Source: Lethocerus indicus (Eukaryota > Arthropoda > Insecta > Hemiptera > Belostomatidae). Taken from it: 64,000 nt of DNA. The notes under the pieces were generated by a model, which made no database searches, had not been told where the DNA came from, and saw only the letters and a program-made list of their open reading frames with translations. A program made the translations under genes and the position numbers. The stretch lies in the NCBI GenBank assembly GCA_019843655.1, contig JACDQD010000005.1, positions 13,791,575-13,855,574 of the forward strand. Reading direction: 5' to 3'. Shown piece by piece: positions 12,160-23,878 of the stretch. Numbering within the stretch: the first letter of the stretch is position 1; each line of letters begins with the position of its first letter.

Positions 12160-13480
12160 GCTTATATTATGAACATGATCTTTAATTGTAGTTACTTATT
12201 ATTATTATTAACATATTACTAATTTGCAAAATTCCGAATACATTTGACGGCGTAAATGGTTTGAGTTTGTCTGATGCTATCAATTATCTCCTCAACGTTG
12301 ATTGGTGATCAGAACTAGAAATGTTTGGAAATTATGCACTATAATATCGATATTTTTATAGAAAAATATAGAAATGTCTATTTTAAAATATACTTATTTC
12401 AAAGCAGTTTTTATTTGTTCTATTTATTAGTTATGGGTATAATTTATCAGCTGGGAAGGTTGTTTGTTTTGATTATGAATATAAGTGGTTTAACAATAAT
12501 TTGATTTAAAATTTGAATATATCCAGAATTTGTATTAGTAAACCTTCAAATTCTTCGAAACAAAGGTTTATAAAATATATCGCTCACAGCAGTATTATTA
12601 ATTTTGTCAGTACGAGTGCTCTTGTCCAAATAATTACTAGGCGTATCAGTTAGAACCAACTACTGAGCGAATTATCATTTATGAATTGTGATGCCACGCT
12701 TGTTTTGAAGTCGTAAACTTGCCCTTATCAACTGTCAGCCACGATTTAGTTTAAGTTTGCACTGCATAAATTGGTTGTCCACGGCGACCTATTTTAATCT
12801 GTCGATAAACGCATCGTATACGAATATATGCTTTATTTATTTGTTTATTTAAAACTATTTTAAATCTGTTCTCAAGACAAGTAATTTTTATAAATATTAT
12901 ATTATTGTTAGAACAATAGTTTTTTGGTGACGAATCCTAAGCGAGTAAGCAATGCGAAGTCGTGGGGTATTGCATATCCTACCCCTTGTTCTGAAATTGT
13001 AATGAGCGTTCTTTATTTATTCAGGAATAGTAAATATAAATTCTATTACGTGAAAATTTAATGGTTTCAGGCCTTTTCTATTCTGAAGGGCATTACAATT
13101 TGTATACAGATGGTGTTTTGATTATTAATTCAAAATAGAAATTGGGCTCTCCTCTCAGACACTTATCAATATTTATTTGCTAGTTTAGTTGTCTTCTTCT
13201 AGCTACAGAAGAAACGTCCAATTAGCACTACCACTGTCAATATATTATTCATGACAAATGCTACTGATAATAATGGCAAAAAACCGAAACCGGTCAATCG
13301 TAAGACTAAATTCACGTTTCCTATAATATTACTATCGAAATGCGCTTTAATAAACCATTGTTTTTGTGGTTAGCTATATATTTAGATCATTCCTTAAATC
13401 CGTGTCTATATATATATGATTAATGATTTTGAATTATTGAGCTGAAAGAGGAAAGTACTACTGGTTTTTGCCTTCTTCGA
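12160..13480. other. AT-rich non-coding stretch
   Basis: I see no gene, RNA or ordered repeat, only AT-rich sequence with scattered TTATT and TAATTA words. Confidence 0.65.
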
Positions 13481-13689
13481 GGGTAAATTAAAGCCGTGGG
13501 AGGGAGGCCGTTGTTATTTAGAGCCTGAATGAATGGGATAATTGAAGGGAAACTGAGCGCGCTCCTCCCGGTGAAATCCTGGTTTCTGCCCTGCCTGATA
13601 CTATCATTTTAATACTGGACTCGGTGTAAACACTGCTACCCTCCCTCGTCCTCATACTCAAATTCCACCAGATCTAATTTAACCTACGC

Positions 13690-16015
13690 TGTATATTTCT
13701 TCCTCAAAAATTATGCAAACAGAATTTTTTTAAATAATTTATGCCCTACATTTAATTTAAGTTTATTAAATTCACTTTTTACAATCTGTTCGGCCATAAG
13801 ATTAATTTTAATTATTAAAATGTTTAAAAGAATATTTAATTTTAAATTCATTCTTTTTTAAGGTGTATTCAGATCTATAATGTCGAATTTGTATTACATA
13901 TATGTTACAATTACTCCTATATAAATAATATGGGTTAGGCAACAATATTTGCTCGAGCTCACCTTTCTGAAGCCTGAAGGGAAATTAAATTTTATGAATA
14001 ATGTTGGTTTAATATTTCCCACCCTGAATTATTATAACCCGGAGCTGATCCTCTTAATACCTTTTTTATATATTAGTTTCAATAATGTAGTCAATATACT
14101 ACCATCCATAATTTATTATAGAAATTATTATAGAAAATTTGCGATATCATCACTTATTTGAATTTTTCCATGTGTTCAAAAATTACTGATATTATATCAT
14201 ATCTAACAAAGAATCATAGTATAATTAAGGATCTATCTATGTTCTCACATATTTTCCGAAGAGAGAAGAGACTGAGGGAAATGACTGAGCAGGGAAACTG
14301 AGCTCCCATCCTGTTCGCTTTCGATCTCCATTATATGCATTACCCAAGTTCCCAAGGAAGTTCACACGCTCCGTCAATATTTCTCAATTATTGGCGATTT
14401 CTATTTGATAGGCAGGTGCTCTTCAATAAATTATTTGTTGCGTCCCATCGAATTGTGTGCCGCTCTCAGCGATTTATGTTTTTTCGATTTTATTTTAAAT
14501 CTGCCCAACCGTCAGGTCATCAAATTATTGCCCCCCAGTAGGCTCTTAATATTCCTTTCGTCACCGCGAGTATATTTGTAATTTAATACACAATGTCAAA
14601 ACTTATTATTTAAAGCCCAATTCCGTTATGAAACGCACAGTTTATTAAAATTCATGGGCCGTAAAAGACCGGGCCGTAACATCCCCAAGAGGGAGGTCCC
14701 CTATATTTCTTATTATGAAATATTGTGCAGCCCATCTTGCGTTATAAGGTAATGAATCTGCCCGGTGCCCTGAATTAGCTCCGTAATATCCTCGGGTTCT
14801 TCCTTGTTTTCGCTCCAATTTTTCCTATCTCTGTTGTTTTTTCTTCCATCATTCGCTTCACTCCTTGATATGTTGTGCAAAAATGGAGCCACGGGTGTAC
14901 TAAACGCTTCAAACCTGACTGCTGGCTCTAATCGACTTGGTCATTTGGAACTAAATTATTACGACTCCGGGATACTGTTATCTCCGTTCGGGTCCATAAA
15001 GAAAATGTCACGATCTCGCGCTGCGTTTGTAAACGCTACATAGATAACAAATGAAATACTACTGTAAAACGACTACATTCAAGTGGCTATGTCTATTAAA
15101 TATATTCGCATGTGTAAATTTTAGTTGCAATCATGCAAGATGTTTTTGCTTATTATTATTTAAGTACTGCGAATCAATGCGAGCTGAATATGCATTTGTA
15201 CGCTGAATACTCCTTTTTAAGTGTTTCTAAATGATAATGGGAATGTTTATTTTCTTTATGTACTCGAAGGCTTTTCAGTGGTGCAAATTATTCTTAATTG
15301 TTATTGACAATAAATATTTGATACATATATTCGCGTTTAAGTTGGTTTTTACATAACTAGGGAAAACTATAAATTATGAACATTTGAATTTCAATGTATA
15401 TGAATGAGACAGTATAATTAATCATTTAACCGTGTCCAGTATAAATACTGCTTTCAGTGCTTTAGCCCTTTCCTTGGCCATATTATTTAAACCGATTTAA
15501 AGTGCAGAATTAATTCATAGAAATGCCGATAAAAACCTAAAATGAAATGGTCGATTCCACATTGACCTATTTATTTCACGAAATTCCCTCACTGTCGAAG
15601 GGCGTAGCCGAAGACACGAACTATGTCACAACGGGTTCTTGGCGATTCGATACGCTCCAGCGATTCATAAATGACCTATTAATTCAACGGTTTTGCCCAT
15701 CATTTTCCAGTCTGGTGCGGTCAATAAATAATTGTTGTCCCCAACCTTGTCGCGGGCCTTTCCATGGGATTTTCACACCTGGTATTTATCGACTGTTTCA
15801 CAGATAATGTTCAAAGTTATGACTTTCCAAAATTTTACAGAAATACATACCATTCCACATTTACTTAATACATCTGCAGAACCGAAGTAATTTAGGCTAG
15901 GAAATGCTGTAGAGTGATTCCCATCTCGGGTATTAGTTAAAAAGATTAACACACCCGAGTTAAATTTGTCGGGTCTGCGAAGTTGCTTTGCACTCTAAAA
16001 TTGTAGGTTAGTTTT
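13690..16015. other. AT-rich non-coding stretch
   Basis: No supportable gene. Slightly GC-richer patches lie near 14280-14540 and 14640-15040, and the 9-base word GGGCCGTAA occurs twice about 20 bp apart near 14655-14685. Open frames of 68-86 codons have no recognisable content. Confidence 0.6.
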
Positions 16016-16019
16016 TATC

Positions 16020-16500
16020 ATCGATCCATATGTATTCCGCTGGCGGGAGGGAATTGTGTTCCCTTCGTTCGTACGAGAGTTATGGGACTTGAGGATTGTA
16101 TGTGAGGAGGGAAGTCCGAACTGTTTTACATTTTCATGAGAAAACTCCTTTCCTCCGCTATCTGATTCAGCTCCGCGAGTCGAGATTTGAATTCCCGCTA
16201 TTGTTAAGAGGCAAGTGTGCGCGTGCGGTTAGGGCCGCCTTCAAGCGCTACTAGTTCTAATCGATCCGGTCATTTGCGAATCTGAATTATTGCCCTAGCC
16301 ATCGTGGTAGCTTTCAACGCTATACGGGCGGCCGTAAAGAAAAACATCGTGCCGCGATAACGGCAAAGGCCTTTGTGACCTCAGATAAAAGCCTGCGACC
16401 TTTTACCTACGAGAATTACGTTCCCCGCCGGTGGAAGAAGGCCTGATTACGAAAGTTGTTCTGTGAAATATTTTTTCGAAACTGGTTCCGGGAAGGTCAC
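16020..16500. other. GC-richer island with short inverted repeats
   Basis: It contains a hairpin at 16048-16064 (AGGGAA, five-base loop, TTCCCT) and an 8-bp palindrome TCGTACGA at 16069-16076. GATA-like and CTTTGT (Sox/TCF-like) words appear near 16370-16395. No open frame is convincing. It is a candidate regulatory element by composition and motif density. Confidence 0.4.
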
Positions 16501-16953
16501 GGACTTCTAAAACTTGGATACTGACATAGGGTACACCGAGTGAGTACATAAATGTTCCGAAGAACACTGGGTTTCAACCTAGAATTCAGGATTAGATACT
16601 TCGCAAGTGTTCGACATTTATACAGCGGTTGGGGATTGGTGGATTCATATTTTAGCTAAAATTGTAATAAATTTAGGATAATGTGGTTTAGTATGAGTAT
16701 AATGATTCTCTTCAACGTATTCAGTTTGTTTAGGCAAGCGTGGGTTCAATTGTGGCGAACAATTTTACAGTCCTATCTCACATCGATGCCTTTTCTTGGG
16801 CTTCGGTCATTCCCGCCGGCACAAAGTGCTCTCATAGTCCCCCCAATCCTCTGTGCGGTCGTTCAGCGCCGTCTCCCAAACGGTTACGCTCTGGAATTTG
16901 TCCCTTTCCAAAACCGGAGAGAAATTGCAGGATAAATTGACTCTCCGGGGCGT

Positions 16954-16961
16954 TATAAAAG
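16954..16961 (+). promoter_or_regulatory. TATA box candidate in a GC-rich island
   Basis: TATAAAAG lies between GC-rich flanks, as in many strong RNA polymerase II promoters. The expected start would be near 16984-16990, but no initiator consensus is present there. The island (16780-17150) continues downstream, and the first ATG, near 17095, opens only about 20 codons. No transcript evidence is available, so this is a promoter candidate and not a call. Confidence 0.3.
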
Positions 16962-17149
16962 GGGCCGTTGTTGAGAGGCGGTCGAGACGGAGTGTTGTGG
17001 ACTAGCGGACGGCTACTGTCCTCTCCTCGACCAGATTTCAGAGACAGCATTATCTGTGAGCCCTGTTGGCCGCGCATACGCCCTGACCTCTGCGATGAAC
17101 TCACTTCAACTCAGTAGAGTAACTGTTTCCTCTTTCTCCTCGGGTATAA

Positions 17150-17810
17150 CATTGTGAGACTACGGAGTGATTCCTATATTTTTATATAATTAAGCGTACG
17201 TTGGTAAATATAACGCCGTAGAAAATAATTTATCCACGATAACCATCACTTAAATATTAAAATGGGCCTTTTCTATTATATTCTTCCCAGTTATGTTAGT
17301 AATATAAAGATAAATATAAATTATACAACATCAAACGGTATAATAAAGTGGTTAAACGTTTATGAAAAAGTAAACGTGACAGTAATTTTTTTAGCATTAC
17401 ATTCTATTATGGACTATGCTTTACAACATCAGTGATATTTGAGTAGTATTACCACGTTCTGTTACAGTTAAAGTACTGCCATGTTTACCAGTACATTGTT
17501 ACTCAAGAAAGAGAAGAGAAGATTCCTTTCGGACCTGTAATTAGAGATTGATAGGTTTCCTGGTTCAATGTTACGCACTGTATCAGTTATGCCAATTTTT
17601 TCTGTGTATTGCGCGTTTATCTGCAATTTACTGGCATTATTCTAGGAGAAACAGGAGCTCGACGGTTGTATCATAATGTAGTGAAGCTAATATACTGAAT
17701 TATTGTGAGGTAAATTGCAAATACCACACCCATTTCTGATTCAGTAATAGGTGAGCATTTAAAGCGGGTTTGTCAAGATATTTTATTTTCATTGCCAGTC
17801 CTATGCAACG
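17150..17810. other. AT-rich non-coding stretch
   Basis: I see nothing identifiable here. Confidence 0.6.
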
Positions 17811-17814
17811 GCTC

Positions 17815-18310
17815 ATTGCGCCGGCCGAAAATCGGTTGAAATCGAGGTTTAATCTCGGTCGAAAGGTTACACCGATTAGTCGGGCGGTATGAGTTGATAT
17901 TTATGTTTTAGCCGGGCGTCGAAACGGACACCATTCTTTCTACTCCGAGGTTTCTAATTTCGAAGCGCCAATTTTATTTGGGAGTGCCCCATACTTTCTC
18001 GGGGGCCCCGAAATTAAACGGGGCAGGAAATCCAGCGCTTTCCCTCCCGCACAATAAATTCGGGAGGGTCCTAACTGCGGCCTATTTCACCGCCTGCCCC
18101 GTGTACTGTACCGATTGATCCCGGCCTCTCGTCCCTTCTATTGCTCGTCTCGATTTTATTTCCTACTATTCCGTCGGCGAATCGGATTTAACCGCTGTTT
18201 CTTCCGAACGTTCGCTTTCGAGAAATATTTCCGCCGTTCCGGACGCGCGCTGCCCGACAGAGACGCCCGGATCAATAGGCACTGGCCAGTTGAGAAACGT
18301 TTTCCGCTAA
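17815..18310. other. GC-rich island built of consecutive stem-loops
   Basis: The first part has an outer 7-bp pairing (AATCGGT at 17830-17836 with ACCGATT at 17871-17877) around a CGAG/CTCG hairpin (17843-17857). Three perfect stem-loops then adjoin at 18005-18068, and a small GCGG/CCGC stem follows at 18077-18093. Several loops contain homeodomain-like AT words (TTTAAT, AATTAAA, AATAAATT). It could be a structured RNA, a dense regulatory element, or chance in GC-rich sequence. Small frames on both strands (66-68 codons) have no known domain. Confidence 0.35.
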
Positions 18311-18340
18311 AATAAAACAGAAAAGAGAGTGTTTCATTTA
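18307..18340 (-). other. Strong minus-strand 3' splice site candidate
   Basis: Read on the minus strand, a long pyrimidine tract (TCTCTTTTCTGTTTTATTTT) ends in AG at 18308-18307. An exon would start at 18306 and run into the GC-rich island. No good minus-strand donor was found downstream within the island, so the exon is unproven. Its strand is opposite to the splice signals in the right half of the window. Confidence 0.25.
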
Positions 18341-19085
18341 ATTTTAATTTTTCTTTTGGCAAAATAATAAATTTTTAGATACTCTCTTTAAGTCTTTAAG
18401 TCATAGGAAGATATGGAAATAGAAAAATGTGGCGCTAACTATATTTCATGAATAAAAAAAAAATTATTTCCGTCGAATGAGGGGGGCCTGTAAATGGGGG
18501 GTTGAATTGCGGGAATCGTCATTAAAGTTTTAGAGTGGAGGTGTTCTGAAGCGGAAAAGCCGGGAGCTTGGAAATATTTTATAGAACAATGGCATTTTAG
18601 TGTTCGAATTTGCGACATGAAGGTACTTTTGTTAATCGCTGGAGAGTTTGTTACCGCTGCCAGAGTAATTCGATTCGTTGTGTACCGTGCGTCGTGAGGC
18701 CCAGCGTCGATACCATATTTGAATGGAACCGATTATATTTGAAACCGAAAAACCAATTTCAATATTTTGCACATTTTATTTAAGCTGTTGATAAATTATA
18801 ATGCATCTATCCCAGAATTTATATTCTAGAACAATCATTACGTTTTTGAATTGTGCACTGACTCTTATCTGATGTTAAATTTAACATGAATAATATCTAT
18901 ACAGTCATAACTTGTACTTCCTATGTACTATTTGAACTTACTAAAGTACCTGGATTCCGTATGTTGCTCGGGTTTAAAAATTTCTTATAGATTATTGCAT
19001 AATTTTTTCACACTTTAGAAATTTATAGACTCAAAATATTAAATTCAGATATTATATTTCATCTAGAAAATGCTAAGTTGTTTAT
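18341..19085. other. AT-rich non-coding stretch
   Basis: I see no gene. A modestly GC-richer patch lies at 18480-18720. Confidence 0.55.
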
Positions 19086-19088
19086 ATG

Positions 19089-19140
19089 TGGTTAGAGCGG
19101 GACAGAATTCGCCTATCGACCCGGGATTGAATCCCGGGGG
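19089..19140 (+). mobile_element. tRNA-derived SINE-like head
   Basis: An A-box-like word, TGGTTAGAGCGG (19089-19100), is followed at normal distance by a T-arm-like hairpin: CCGGG, seven-base loop ATTGAAT, CCCGG (19121-19137). The stem is a perfect 5 bp and the loop has the correct 7 nt, close to the TTCRANN loop of tRNAs. The acceptor stem does not pair, so this is not a working tRNA gene. This organisation is typical of tRNA-derived SINE heads with an internal polymerase III promoter. The 3' end of the element cannot be defined. Confidence 0.5.
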
Positions 19141-19402
19141 CGGATCGAGTTATCTTTCAGTTAAAAATTTCAACAGTTTAGATGGGAGGAATTCATAAAT
19201 ACCAGTATACTGGACATAATTAAATTCAATCTTATCGTTGAATGTGGCAACGCCCGATCTAAGTTTTATCGAATCAATCCAAATATATATACGTTGGAAA
19301 TTATTGGTAAAATTTCAAAGTATGACATATATACTGAGGGCCGAATGATGGCTGCACAGGGAATCCATCATAAATCAATTGCAGTGTACAAAACGCTAAT
19401 AA

Positions 19403-19657
19403 GGTCCTCTCCTACATCTCAGAGAGCATGAAGAAAATGTTAGCAAGCCTCATAGACACAGAGGCAGGACGCCTCCTGAGATAAAAGTGCTGAATGCGGA
19501 AGAACGTAGAAATATGCTACTTGTGAAGAGCGGAACAATTCCGCCGCGTAAGGCTCAAGCGAATAAATGGCTGGGTCACGTCCTCAGTACGGACGTCAAC
19601 AGGGTTGTAACAAACCTGTATCGCAATGCACCGGATGGTGTAAAATCCAGGCGATAG
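19403..19657 (+). other. 84-codon open stretch, possible retroelement fragment
   Basis: After tandem stops at 19397-19402 the frame stays open for 84 codons to TAG at 19655-19657, in a locally GC-richer patch. Residues 56-62 read WLGHVLS, followed by an Asn-Arg and a basic end (KSRR). This loosely resembles the W-x-GHV region near the C-terminus of some LINE-type reverse transcriptases. It lies 300 bp downstream of the SINE-like head. The match is short and could be chance; no catalytic reverse-transcriptase motif is present. Confidence 0.25.
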
Positions 19658-19849
19658 CGTGCTAGTGATGATAGTTAACACCGACATAGGTCATATTCAC
19701 ATTTAGTTCCTCACTGCACATTTATATTTATATTTGCATTTATTAAGTTTTACTTAATTAGTAATGCTGTTTTAGAATATTGACATCCTTTGGCCTAATG
19801 AATGAAAAATATATTTAAAACTACATAAATTAACAATAGTTCATTGATG

Positions 19850-19970
19850 TTCGGCAGTGTCTGATGGTGGTGCTGGCGGGATGCCTTGGTTGAACTCCTG
19901 TTTGTGCAGTCCCGAAGAGAGGCCTAGGCCCTCGGTCAGCGCTCCTCTGCATCTGTTACTTAAGGTAAGT
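19850..19970 (+). other. Exon-like patch ending in a strong donor
   Basis: A GC-richer block ends in the donor AAG|GTAAGT at 19964|19965. The preceding 42 or so codons are open in one frame up to the donor, but no good upstream 3' splice site or known domain was found. It contains a palindromic AGGCCTAGGCC core near 19920. It could be an exon end, part of the neighbouring repeat, or a chance donor. Confidence 0.2.
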
Positions 19971-19974
19971 TAAC

Positions 19975-22120
19975 GAACGACTCAAACGTAATTATACCAA
20001 TATGATAATTATTTTTCGAATCTCAATTCAAAATAAATCTAGCAATAAATGGTAGGGCATCACTTATTTGGAATATGTATTGCAGTGGTTATAAACTTTA
20101 TAATTGAAATCTTAAAACGTTAGGGGTAGCCTGATAATTACAGAATGAGTTTTTATCTAGTAGCAGAAATTAAATCAATCTTATTATTCATGGTTGCGTT
20201 TCTTCGCGCAACCGCATTGTGCCAACTTATAATTTATGATATTCGCCATGAATATTAATGTATTTTCCGCTCAAGTATTTTAATAATAGCTGATTATTTG
20301 TCTGCCTCCATCTGTCTGCATTTAGAATTGTTCCGATGTAAAGGGGTTATTAACATTTAGATTCATTTATCACTTAAGTTAATGACTTCATTAAATGGTT
20401 GTTCCCTCAGTTTCGTGCACCGGAAGAACGAAATGCCGTCATTTCGGTGCGTATCTGTTTTGAGAAAGATTAGATAGGTGGTCAGATAAAGAAAGGAGCG
20501 TGAAGGAGTGTATGCACAAAAAAAGGAGGCCCTGTGGCCTATTCCCAATGAATAATAATTCGCCGGGTTAATGTCCTTACTACCCAAGTCTGGAGGCTGT
20601 TTCAGTAACAGATTAGCGCGAGTTAGACAGTCTCGGTTCCTTAAGATTTTAACGATTATTTGTCATGTATTCGCATAATATGCCTATGACTTTGTTTCGA
20701 TAGGTTCTTTATGTCTCCTAAATTTAAGTAATGTAAGTAATGTAAGAATGTACTTAATGAAAAAGCGTTCTGTGGCCACTATTGGGTAATGGTATTGGTG
20801 TTCTGGGTTATAAATCCTTCGTAATAGGTTTGCCTTTTTTCATTCGTATAAGAGGATTTCGAAAACTAGTTTTCAAAGCAAAAACTCTGTTTTTGCTTCC
20901 TTTTCATGAATTCTGTAAGATGGGCGGATATGGCTCACTTCGAGAATTCCCAATTTATATTTTGTTCGATATTTCTAAATCCTAACTTCTTTATTTTGTA
21001 ATTATTTTGAATTTCATGTTGGTTAAAGTTTGAACCCTGACTTGTCCTTATGTGCCGTAAGTATTGTCATTAAAACGCTCCACTGCATAAAAAAAAAGGA
21101 TTTTTTTAATAAATGATTTTTTATTATTAAATATCCAACTAGTCCAACTCGTAATCTATAAATAGGTCCTAATTCAGATCAATTCGTGAATGAAGATCGA
21201 TTACCATTTATTTTTTCTATTTCTATTTTGGACCAACTTTCATGCAACCCTAAATTACTGCCGGAAATATTAGCATGTTTATGCGTTTTGGAGCGGGTTT
21301 GGCGGATTTTATGGTTTCCAGCGGCAATCGGATGATCGGTTTTAGATTAGGCCCTGGATACCTCCTGCCACCGCTTTTTTATTTATTGGCATCCCGTCAC
21401 AGCCTCTCCCATTTATTTCAGCCGCGAAATAATCTACCTCGGTTTTCTTCTATTTTTTTCTTCCATTTTTGCGAGGTAAAATGAGAGACCCGAACACGTT
21501 TTTTATAAGTCCGCATTTTATTGTCTTGGTCCGGTCCATTCCAGCGGGGATTTATTGGACTGCACTTTTTTCTATCTGGACTATTTTTATCCTCTATTAA
21601 TAAGATCTGAAATGGTTTTGCAATCCCCATTATGATGAAAATTATTTTAATAATAAATATATAATTGATTTTATTAAATAATTGTACGAATTAAAATCTC
21701 TTTAACATAACATAACAATTGCTGATCCTCATTATAGATTCAAAAAGAACATATTTTTACCGCTACTGATTAATCAGAGACACGAGGGAAAGTAATGAAC
21801 CGATTGAAGATCTGCGGCTGGTCCTCATTAAAATCAATGGAATAGTGCAGCTTTCATCCAAGATCCTTTTTTCACTAATTGATTACAGCTCTCACAATTA
21901 TCAAGCAATATTACAGTAGTTCAGTTACAATTAAAAGAGATAATTCATATTTGAGAGTTGGTTGGAGTATGACGTTAGAGCAGAATCCTTCAAAATTATG
22001 TCATAACCTACCGCAAAGATTGTTCAGGTCAAAATGAAAAAATGAAACATTCCTTAATTGAAATGAAAAAAATACGCCTGCTGATAATATCTGAGTATGC
22101 CCCTTAAAATGTCAGTAGTT
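19975..22120. other. AT-rich non-coding stretch
   Basis: About 2 kb with no supportable gene. Frames of 67-74 codons at 20363, 20782, 21275 and 21418 lack recognisable content. Confidence 0.6.
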
Positions 22121-22189
22121 TGAAATTTGGCGCTTCATTTCGTATACACAATACCTATGGGGGATTTTGGTAAGTCCTTAAATAAAAGA

Positions 22190-22460
22190 AAGCGGTCGGT
22201 TGGCAGCCGGAAGCCGGAGGGACTGGGACTTTGTATGGTTGCAGAAGCACGTCGGCCCAGGATAAAGTCTTTGTACTGTCGTCACAATGTCCCCGCCCCC
22301 GCCCTCGTTCTTGAACAATGGAAGGTCGCGCTCATAATCCATGCACATTTGTTATTTATTTCCTCTGTACACATCTTTTCCTCCCCCTGGGTAAGTTTAA
22401 GAACAAAGCGAAAAGCAAAGCGTGAAAAGGCACTGAGATTATTTTGCTTTACACCTAGGG
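22190..22460 (+). other. GC-richer patch with donor and nearby acceptor
   Basis: A donor TGG|GTAAGTTTA at 22390|22391 is followed 68 bases later by an acceptor ending CACCTAG at 22458, which would define a minimal-size intron (22391-22458). The upstream frame is open for 88 codons from a non-ATG start, and the downstream frame stops after eight codons. The branch site is poor. The coding potential is not recognisable, so this is a weak candidate. Confidence 0.15.
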
Positions 22461-22919
22461 AATAAAGGCTTTCAGATTTTGCTAGTTTAATTAATTGTTC
22501 GGATCCCTGAGTTATTCCTCAAGCTTCTTTGGTCAAATCAGTTAAACAGACTCAAACATAGTTTGAGTATATATATTATACACACATGGCTTTGATAGTA
22601 AGCATTAATATTATTCTCTTGCCATACGCAAGAGTGTTGTGTGTTTCTAAATCTCTGAACGTGTGGTAAACTGTATGCCACTGGAAGCCACGGATTCATT
22701 TCGGCCAAACCGTAAGGAAGATGACAGTTTAATAACGCCGTCGCAATGCAAATTTAATCGGTGCCCTGAGCTTGGTGGTGGAGGAATTGGGTGTATCCAC
22801 GCAGGGATCCCTGGTTCTCCGCATATAATCCATCCCTTCGCTTCCAACTGTTCTTATCAGATTCCATTTACAAGTCGGTTACACGGATGTAATTGTGAGA
22901 CATTGTGATTTCATTTATA

Positions 22920-23320
22920 AGCGGGATTAAATCTATTGTGCGGTAGTAACTACGGTATTTAGCGAAGCTGAAATTGGGTTCTGGTCTAGATGTTTTTTAC
23001 TTTTTTATCTTTCATCATGAGGTTATAACTGATTACTAGGTGAAATTCTCTTTGTGGTTATATTCTTTAGTGTCTGCGTTATTATAAATTTACATTTCTG
23101 CGTTAAATTAATAAATATTTTACAAAGTACAGTCTTATAAAGCCTTTCTATTATTATGCAGTGAAACAATTAGGTGACGGTAGGGAAGAATTTGTTGAGA
23201 AGCGCTATAAGTGATACCAGTAAGTCTCAAATATTTGTTGGTGTGGTGCATCTTTGAACTATGTACAATTATCAAGTTTTTTGGTTTAACATACCTGTTT
23301 TGTGGTCTGCGAAGGGTTGA
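22920..23320. other. AT-rich non-coding stretch
   Basis: I see no gene. A minus-strand donor CAG|GTATGT at about 23296 ends an open frame that comes out of the adjoining inverted repeat. Confidence 0.5.
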
Positions 23321-23323
23321 ATT

Positions 23324-23494
23324 ACCGTAGGTTCGTGGTGTTTCTGTCTCCTCTCGCTGGTTTGGTCTTTTGCTAGACCTGTTTCGGCTGCTCGCCATCT
23401 TCAGTAGCGGTGTTAGTCACTGTTGGCACTTTGGATGTTTTTCGGGCATCCTCAACTGCACTGAGAGGAGACAGAAACACCACGAACCTACGGT
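23324..23494. mobile_element. Fold-back repeat with 32-bp perfect inverted arms
   Basis: Arms at 23324-23355 and 23463-23494 are perfect reverse complements over 32 bp, separated by 107 bp. This is far beyond chance. A diverged copy of the left arm and part of the interior lies at 35884-35946, so this is a dispersed repeat family. The minus strand through the left arm is open from an ATG at 23398 and meets a CAG|GTATGT donor. The element could be a MITE or foldback transposon, or two SINE-like copies in opposite orientation. No transposase or target-site duplication was identified. Confidence 0.65.
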
Positions 23495-23860
23495 CAAGTT
23501 TTTTATTATTACTAGATTTCGATCTCGGGATAGTCAGTACGTGGGAAGAGAGTGTGCTTTTGTTGGCGACATTTGCGAAAAAAAGTTTTGATAAAAAAAA
23601 CTTTATCGAGATTACTAAGCAAACTAGCGCCGACCCTGGCGTTAGTCAGGCCATTTCAAAATTCGCAGTTTTGTAGATAATTTCACGGGCCAGCTGCTCA
23701 AACAGACCTTGTGAAAATTTGAAAGGGGCATCTCTTCCACAAGTTCTTCCAATGTGACCCAGGAGCACAGACCGACTCGAGAAACCGCGGTAGGTGCAGT
23801 GTCCCTTTTTCAAAAAAATAAAACTTATAATCCTCGATAAGTGGATAACGCATGGTCCGG

Positions 23861-23878
23861 TCATACCTTACGGTATGA
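23861..23878. other. Short perfect hairpin
   Basis: TCATACC, a four-base loop, then GGTATGA. It is not followed by a T run in a way that would suggest a function. This size is expected by chance several times per window. Confidence 0.3.

Noticed and set aside
23367..23407. Hammerhead ribozyme on the minus strand of the fold-back repeat (CTGAAGA ... GAAAC)
   Set aside because: Parts of the core are present, but the cleavage triplet and the stem closing are not. The diverged copy at 35884 does not keep the GAAA core.
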